DNA from: DASTFP01 sp963816855
GTDB lineage: Bacteria; Verrucomicrobiota; Verrucomicrobiia; Chthoniobacterales; Terrimicrobiaceae
NCBI GenBank assembly: GCA_963816855.1
Contig: CAWFMA010000040.1
Span: forward strand, 11,319-75,318
Length of the DNA stretch: 64,000 nt
Reading direction: 5' to 3'
The notes under the pieces were generated by a model that was given only the letters and a program-made list of their open reading frames with translations, did not search any database and was not told the origin of the DNA. This document shows, in pieces, positions 62,809-64,000 of this stretch (position 1 is the stretch's first letter; each line of letters begins with the position of its first letter). The position numbers and the translations under genes are program-made.

Positions 62809-63636
62809 ATGAAGACGAAAAAAACCATTCGTTACCTCGTCGCAAGCGACTTTGATCAGACGCTAAGCTTTAACGATTCGGGCCACGTGCTTGGAGAGAT
62901 AATCGGCGTCGAGGGATTTGAAAATAAGGTTAAAGCGCTTTCGGCAACGCACTTGGTTCAATCAGGCGCGGAGCTTGCTTATCTCTTGCGACACGATTCC
63001 GAGTTTCAGGACGTTCGTCCCGAACACTTGGTAGAGGCGGGGAAGCGCGTGCGGTTAAAAGACAATGTCAAGCTGCTGGCAGAAATGCTGGCTCAGGAGG
63101 TCGGCCACGCTCAATTTCAATTCGTTGTCATATCGGCGGGACCGCGCGAAGTGGTGCAGTCCGCGCTTGAGGGCTTGGTGCCGCCGGAGAATATTTTTGG
63201 CACGGAGTTCGTATACGACGCATCCGGCCAAAAGATCGCCTCGGTGAAACGCGTGCCGGCCGGTTATGGAAAGGTTGTCGTTCTCCAGGAGCTTGAGCAG
63301 AAGTTCGGGACGCGCCCGGATCACACCGTGTATATTGGGGACGGCAGTTCGGACCTGTACGTGATGCACCACGTCAACAGCCGCGACGGACATACGATCG
63401 CCGTTTCCGAAACCAAAGATATCGGCAGGATCGCCAAGCGGACCGTGCTTAGCGAGAGTGCGACCAGCGTTTTTGTGCCGATCCTCGAGGATATCCTTAA
63501 GTGGGATGCCGATCAGATTCGCGAATTCTTTGAGGGTCACGGCCTTTCCGTGCAGGGATGGGACAAAATCCGCACAGATTGGCTAACGTTCCATAAGGGT
63601 CCGGCAAAGCCGAGAGAGGCCGCCGTCTCAAAATAG
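62809..63636 (+). CDS. HAD superfamily phosphatase (HAD-IB/SerB-like)
   Basis: A 275-residue HAD protein. Motif I is VASDFDQTLSF (Asp14, Asp16), motif II Ser/Thr in VVISAGPREVV, motif III Lys in a basic helix and motif IV GDGSSDLYVM. The layout, with a helical cap after motif I, resembles phosphoserine-phosphatase-like enzymes. The substrate is unknown; the divergent sugar-type regulator suggests a sugar or sugar-acid phosphate. ATG at 62809 begins right before motif I; an upstream extension to 62635 would overlap the regulator and is rejected. Confidence 0.88.
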   Translation: MKTKKTIRYLVASDFDQTLSFNDSGHVLGEIIGVEGFENKVKALSATHLVQSGAELAYLLRHDSEFQDVRPEHLVEAGKRVRLKDNVKLLAEMLAQEVGHAQFQFVVISAGPREVVQSALEGLVPPENIFGTEFVYDASGQKIASVKRVPAGYGKVVVLQELEQKFGTRPDHTVYIGDGSSDLYVMHHVNSRDGHTIAVSETKDIGRIAKRTVLSESATSVFVPILEDILKWDADQIREFFEGHGLSVQGWDKIRTDWLTFHKGPAKPREAAVSK

Positions 63637-63695
63637 ATTGGTTCCGGCGGAACCGGTCGGTTTGAGGGATCCGTAGCACTGTAAAGCGGGTCGCG

Positions 63696-63710
63696 ATGAC
63701 CTTCGGTCAT
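63696..63710 (+). terminator. Short hairpin downstream of the HAD gene
   Basis: ATGACC and GGTCAT form a six-pair stem around a TTC loop, followed by an AT-rich GAAGCTTTATATTT without a T run. It may end the HAD transcript but is weak. Confidence 0.3.
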
Positions 63711-63772
63711 GAAGCTTTATATTTGCCAGCGAGGCCGCTGTCCCGGATAGTCTGGAAAACCCCCGCCGCCGT

Positions 63773-63958
63773 ATGACCGAGGAAGAATATGAAGCTCTGT
63801 ATGAAGCACTTGAAGCCGCACACAAAATCCTTCCAGGAGCGGAAGACTGCAACGAGAAGGACGCCGAGCTGCGCGATAAGATTCGGAAGCTCGAGAAAGC
63901 GGTCCTGAAGCGACAGAAGAAAGCTGCTCGGGACAAGAAGAAGGATCGAAAGCAGTAA
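63773..63958 (+). CDS. Small charged helical protein
   Basis: A 61-residue protein, MTEEEYEALYEALEAAHKIL then KDAELRDKIRKLEKAVLKRQ and a Lys/Arg-rich tail. It is predicted to be a helix-turn-helix coiled coil with a strongly basic end that could bind nucleic acid. No family is recognised and no clear ribosome-binding site is seen, so coding status rests on composition. Confidence 0.5.
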   Translation: MTEEEYEALYEALEAAHKILPGAEDCNEKDAELRDKIRKLEKAVLKRQKKAARDKKKDRKQ

Positions 63959-64000
63959 TACCGTCGGAGAATTGCCATTCGTTGACGGGAAGAGGACCCG

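Noticed and set aside
1..64000. CRISPR arrays, tRNA and rRNA genes
   Set aside because: No regularly spaced direct repeats, cloverleaf-like sequences or rRNA blocks were recognised on either strand.

Overview
The window looks like chromosomal DNA of a Verrucomicrobiota bacterium, probably a soil Spartobacteria/Chthoniobacterales-type lineage. This is inferred from overall gene content: a PF07399-type antiporter, an autotransporter with passenger-associated repeats, a DUF2760/Hsp70 module, many sugar isomerase and epimerase genes, and moderately high GC. No rRNA, tRNA or CRISPR array was seen. Most genes are on the minus strand.

Layout. 1-4169: transporter genes (partial Na+/H+ antiporter, AI-2E family exporter), a small lipoprotein and a trypsin-like lipoprotein. 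4292-11516: a minus-strand sugar operon (ROK kinase, permease, binding protein, double ATPase, fucose-isomerase-like enzyme, class II aldolase). It is followed by a DUF4432 epimerase, a formate/nitrite channel and xylose isomerase, so 4-16 kb is a sugar uptake and catabolism region. 15836-17617: a broken autotransporter. 17829-23148: DUF2760 protein plus two divergent Hsp70 proteins, the distal one frameshifted. 23249-27446: a PEP-dependent dihydroxyacetone kinase operon (dhaK-dhaL-dhaM, with DhaM fused to HPr and enzyme I). 27658-34089: ResB, an AsmA-like protein, an unknown ATGA-coupled gene pair followed by an ArsC/Spx-like gene with a non-canonical start, uracil-DNA glycosylase and DUF4112.

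34173-37515: an L,D-transpeptidase followed directly by a group II intron. The intron has recognisable 5' RNA, a domain V and a plausible EBS1/IBS1 pair, but no reverse transcriptase; its internal space holds a secreted-protein gene instead. 37805-50413: housekeeping genes (ndk, hemolysin III, carbonic anhydrase, mtgA, glycyl-tRNA synthetase, dxs, xseB, an NtrC-type regulator, recG, recJ). 50414-51190: a lyase pseudogene. 51280-54175: DUF72, glutamate dehydrogenase and a cyclic-nucleotide-binding protein. 54188-60942: a compact five-gene oxidative haem-protein operon (RoxA-like dihaem cytochrome, small unknown protein, catalase-like protein, membrane protein, DyP peroxidase), the best candidate here for an undescribed pathway. 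61306-63958: a short inverted-repeat element, a GntR/LacI-type regulator divergent from a HAD phosphatase, and a small charged protein.

Two families of short terminal-inverted-repeat elements occur. One family (two full copies and one end) has a TA target and supplies stop codons to neighbouring genes. Several genes carry single-base frameshifts at homopolymer runs, so assembly error must be separated from real decay before calling them dead.
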